Assembly: GCA_018623675.1 (NCBI GenBank)
Contig: JAAZVJ010000024.1
Location: forward strand, 1-9,738
Direction of reading: 5' to 3'
Source: Synechococcus sp. HW_metabat.54
Lineage (GTDB): Bacteria; Cyanobacteriota; Cyanobacteriia; PCC-6307; Cyanobiaceae
Length of the DNA: 9,738 nucleotides
Every line of letters starts with the position of its first letter. Positions within the stretch are counted from its first letter, which is position 1. Both the position numbers and the translations under genes were made by a program. The notes beneath the pieces were generated by a model. That model ran no database searches. It was given only the letters and a program-made list of their open reading frames with translations, and had not been told where the DNA came from. Of the stretch, positions 7,845 through 9,738 are shown piece after piece.

Positions 7845-8248
7845 CTCGACAGGTTTGAGGTGACCAGCAACAAAAAGGCGTGCCCCTCGGGATCCCGCAT
7901 CCAGCATTCGGCGCCAAACGACTCGAGCCTCGGAGATTCCTTCCGTTGGGCGCCACGATCACAGGCCTGGCTGCTCCATGCCGTGACGTCCCCTAAGGGA
8001 TCTCCAGACGTGGTTCGGCTCAAACAAGGAGACCACGCCCGGCCCTGTGGCTCAGGATCGCGTGCCCGCGACGGGCGATAGAACTGCAGCGATGCCCCTT
8101 GGCCCGCATTCACCAGCCAATGACTGTCTGACAGTCCTCGACGGGCCTGACACTCCAACACCGCGGCATAGAACTGCGCCAATTGATCGGGATCGCTTGT
8201 TGCCAGCACCCAACTCAGATGAACAGGACCCGGATCTCGTTCATCCAT
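7841..8248 (-). CDS. small VOC-fold (glyoxalase/bleomycin-resistance superfamily) protein
   Basis: The 135-aa length and paired-module pattern fit a one-domain VOC protein: an opening strand and helix of the type VHLSWVLATSDPDQLAQFYA, and a closing RDPEGHAFLLL that corresponds to the family's DPDGN-x-x-E-L strand. The usual metal ligands look absent: the position of the first His reads Ser12 and the position of the final Glu reads Leu126 (my alignment by eye), so it may bind a ligand without metal catalysis or serve another role. Substrate unknown. ATG 8248 is chosen since the 29-residue extension to 8335 is low-complexity, Arg/Cys-rich and runs into the intergenic repeats. No Shine-Dalgarno is evident. 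It is the first gene of the minus-strand operon and overlaps the uracil-DNA glycosylase start by 4 nt. Confidence 0.72.
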   Translation of the reverse strand: MDERDPGPVHLSWVLATSDPDQLAQFYAAVLECQARRGLSDSHWLVNAGQGASLQFYRPSRARDPEPQGRAWSPCLSRTTSGDPLGDVTAWSSQACDRGAQRKESPRLESFGAECWMRDPEGHAFLLLVTSNLSR

Positions 8249-8334
8249 TGCGCAGGGGAATGATGGGGCCAGATCCTGGCGCAAACAGGGTTGTCTGTGA
8301 CACCAGATCAGGCAGGATGGTGTCTTCCTGCGCA
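8249..8334. repeat. outer inverted repeat TGCGCAGG / CCTGCGCA in the divergent promoter region
   Basis: Perfect 8-bp inverted repeat with arms at 8249-8256 and 8327-8334, 70 nt apart, nearly spanning the gap between the VOC gene (start 8248) and the aminotransferase gene (start 8358). A direct repeat CCAGATC (8269-8275 and 8303-8309) lies between the arms. The region must hold promoters for both divergent units, but I cannot place convincing -35/-10 pairs. Chance similarity is possible. Confidence 0.28.
8299..8324. repeat. inverted repeat GACACCA / TGGTGTC, possible operator or hairpin
   Basis: Perfect 7-bp inverted repeat, arms 8299-8305 and 8318-8324, with a 12-nt spacer. Half-site centres are 19 bp apart, about two helical turns, fitting a dimeric regulator. 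If transcribed it could fold as a hairpin in the aminotransferase leader, ending 33 nt before the start codon. No T-tract follows, so it is not a terminator. No regulator motif is recognised. Confidence 0.35.
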
Positions 8335-8357
8335 CCCGATGGAGGGGTGCCGCGCCG

Positions 8358-9533
8358 ATGCCCCGCCCGTCCCTGCTGTCTCATCGGGCCATCGCCCTCG
8401 AGCCGTCTCTCACCCTGGCCATTACGGCCCGAGCCAAAGCTCTGCAGCAAGAAGGCCGAGACATCTGCAGCATGTCGGCCGGTGAACCCGACTTCAATAC
8501 GCCCGATTTCATTGTCGAGGCATCGATCAAAGCGCTTCAAGACGGCATCACCCGCTACGGACCAGCCGCCGGTGATCCCGAACTGCGGGAAGCCATTGCT
8601 GAAAAACTGAGCAGAGACAACCAAATTGCCTCTCAGGCCTCCAACGTGTTGGTGACCAACGGGGGCAAGCAGGCCATCTTCAACCTGTTCCAGGTGGTGC
8701 TTAACCCTGGTGATCAGGTGCTGATCCCCGGGCCGTTTTGGTTGAGTTACCCCGAGATGGCACGGCTGGCCGGGGCAGAGCCAGTGATCGTTCCCTCGAA
8801 AGCTGAGGACGGGTTTCGACTTGACCTTCAAGCTTTGGAAGCCGCCATCACGCCTAACACCAGGATGTTGGTGATCAACACCCCTGGAAACCCCACGGGC
8901 AGGGTGAGTGACCGAGCAGAACTAGCGGCTCTGGCCGACATCGTGCGACGCCATCCCCAGCTGCTGGTGATGAGCGACGAAATCTACGAATACCTGCTGG
9001 AAGACGGTGAAACCCACCACAGCTTTGCTGCTGTCGCCCCCGACCTGGCAGAACGCACCTTCGTGGTGAATGGATTCGCCAAAGGCTGGGCCATGACCGG
9101 ATGGCGGCTTGGCTATCTGGCTGGGGATGCCGAGGTGATCAAGGCTGCAAGTGCGCTGCAGAGCCAAAGCACCAGCAATGTGTGCAGCTTTGCCCAGCGA
9201 GGGGCACTGGCAGCGCTGCGCGGTTCCAAAGATTGCGTGCGCTCGATGGCCTCCAGCTACAACCAGCGGCGCCAACAGCTGGTCGCCGGTCTTCAAGCCA
9301 TCGACGGGCTCACATTGATCCCCCCCAAGGGAGCGTTTTATGCCTTCCCCAAACTTCCAGACAGCAGCGAAGGATCGATGGCCTTCTGCAAAACGGCACT
9401 GGAACAGGAAGGTCTGGCCCTCGTCCCTGGAGCCGCCTTCGGCGACGACCGTTGCGTTCGCCTGTCTTGCGCCGTCTCGCATGAGACGATCGAAGATGCT
9501 CTGCAACGACTGGGACGTCTCCTAGCCCACTGA
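8358..9533 (+). CDS. aspC: pyridoxal-phosphate aminotransferase, class I, aspartate aminotransferase type
   Basis: Transfers the amino group between aspartate (or a related amino acid) and 2-oxoglutarate, linking nitrogen assimilation with aspartate-family synthesis. The 391-aa product is full length for the class. Visible key residues: AGEPDFNTP near the N-terminus (substrate-side loop), GGKQAIF, NTPGNPTG with cofactor-ring Asn178, Asp207 and Tyr210 in SDEIYEY, Schiff-base Lys242 in FAKGWAMTGWR, and carboxylate-binding Arg368 in CVRLSC. The pattern fits the I-gamma group, some members of which also act on prephenate, so arogenate synthesis is an alternative or extra role. ATG 8358 is chosen; GGAGG lies at 8341-8345, 12 nt upstream, a rather long spacing. 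It is divergent from the VOC-led operon. A PhnD-like gene follows 34 nt later with no terminator between, so co-transcription is possible. Confidence 0.93.
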   Translation: MPRPSLLSHRAIALEPSLTLAITARAKALQQEGRDICSMSAGEPDFNTPDFIVEASIKALQDGITRYGPAAGDPELREAIAEKLSRDNQIASQASNVLVTNGGKQAIFNLFQVVLNPGDQVLIPGPFWLSYPEMARLAGAEPVIVPSKAEDGFRLDLQALEAAITPNTRMLVINTPGNPTGRVSDRAELAALADIVRRHPQLLVMSDEIYEYLLEDGETHHSFAAVAPDLAERTFVVNGFAKGWAMTGWRLGYLAGDAEVIKAASALQSQSTSNVCSFAQRGALAALRGSKDCVRSMASSYNQRRQQLVAGLQAIDGLTLIPPKGAFYAFPKLPDSSEGSMAFCKTALEQEGLALVPGAAFGDDRCVRLSCAVSHETIEDALQRLGRLLAH

Positions 9534-9567
9534 AGCGAGCAGTCTTCCCCTACAGAGTCCTGAATTA

Positions 9568-9738
9568 ATGCCAGCACGAGAACACCGGGCCGTTGTCTGC
9601 CTTGCCCTCTTTTGTGGTTTGTCGACAACGGCCCTCCCAAGTTGGGCGACTGAGACGCTTCGCATCGGGGCCATCCCCGACCAGAACCCCGAAAAGCTCA
9701 ACAGGCTTTACGGGCTTTTGGCGAAGGAACTGAGCCAG
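9568..9738 (+). CDS. phnD: phosphonate/phosphite ABC transporter periplasmic binding protein (PhnD-like), 3'-partial
   Basis: Only the first 57 codons are in the window. The protein starts with a short basic segment (MPAREHR), a hydrophobic stretch, and a probable signal-peptidase site after PSWA (Ala27). The mature start TETLRIGAIPDQNPEKLNRL at 28-47 is the characteristic opening of PhnD/PtxB-type solute-binding proteins, which capture phosphonates, phosphite or sometimes phosphate for an ABC importer. Ligand specificity depends on residues beyond the window edge. ATG 9568 is the first start after the aminotransferase stop at 9533; no clear Shine-Dalgarno precedes it. The rest of a phosphonate transporter (phnC, phnE) might lie to the right but cannot be seen. 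A lone PhnD homologue is also possible. Confidence 0.78.
   Translation, partial: MPAREHRAVVCLALFCGLSTTALPSWATETLRIGAIPDQNPEKLNRLYGLLAKELSQ

Noticed and set aside
8241..8831. 196-aa minus-strand open frame across the aspC 5' end and intergenic region
   Set aside because: Antisense to conserved aminotransferase sequence and overlaps the VOC start; no homology visible.
1..9738. CRISPR arrays, tRNA/rRNA genes, insertion sequences, attachment sites
   Set aside because: No regularly spaced repeats, no transposase or integrase coding sequence, and no tRNA-like cloverleaf were seen on either strand by eye.

Overview
The window reads as a core-genome segment of a marine unicellular cyanobacterium, most likely a marine Synechococcus or a GC-rich relative of Prochlorococcus. 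The grounds are tight gene packing, GC-rich DNA (judged by eye), tiny picocyanobacterial-style membrane and secreted proteins, and cyanobacterial-type Mfd, S41 protease, IspG and aminotransferase sequences. I see no tRNA, rRNA, CRISPR array, insertion sequence or other sign of recent mobility. No stretch above 300 bases lacks a gene.

Layout. At the left edge is the 3' part of a small secreted basic protein (+, ends 193). It converges on a two-gene minus-strand unit: a zinc-ribbon/single-helix membrane protein (669-349, GTG start with a strong Shine-Dalgarno) followed 10 nt later by a 37-aa membrane microprotein (338-225). Divergent from this unit, across an 80-nt gap, is mfd (750-4292, +), a full-length transcription-repair coupling factor. 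After mfd comes a 54-aa membrane protein with an acidic tail (4366-4530, TTG start). A strong two-way terminator (4546-4584) then separates the plus-strand genes from a minus-strand operon.

The minus-strand operon, in transcription order, is: a small VOC-fold protein (8248-7841), a family-4 uracil-DNA glycosylase (7844-7224), ispG of the MEP isoprenoid pathway (7227-6007), and a C-terminal processing protease of family S41 (5969-4617). The first two junctions are 4-nt start/stop overlaps (ATGA and TTGA), so translation is probably coupled. A 109-nt divergent intergenic region with several inverted repeats separates this operon from a class I PLP aminotransferase of the aspartate type (8358-9533, +). 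The aminotransferase is followed 34 nt later by the start of a PhnD-like phosphonate/phosphite-binding protein, cut off by the window end.

The two DNA-repair genes (mfd and the uracil-DNA glycosylase) lie a few kilobases apart but in separate transcription units. No dramatic new system stands out. The least explained parts are the zinc-ribbon/microprotein pair beside mfd, the acidic membrane microprotein after mfd, and the VOC protein, which seems to lack metal ligands and is coupled to a DNA glycosylase and IspG.
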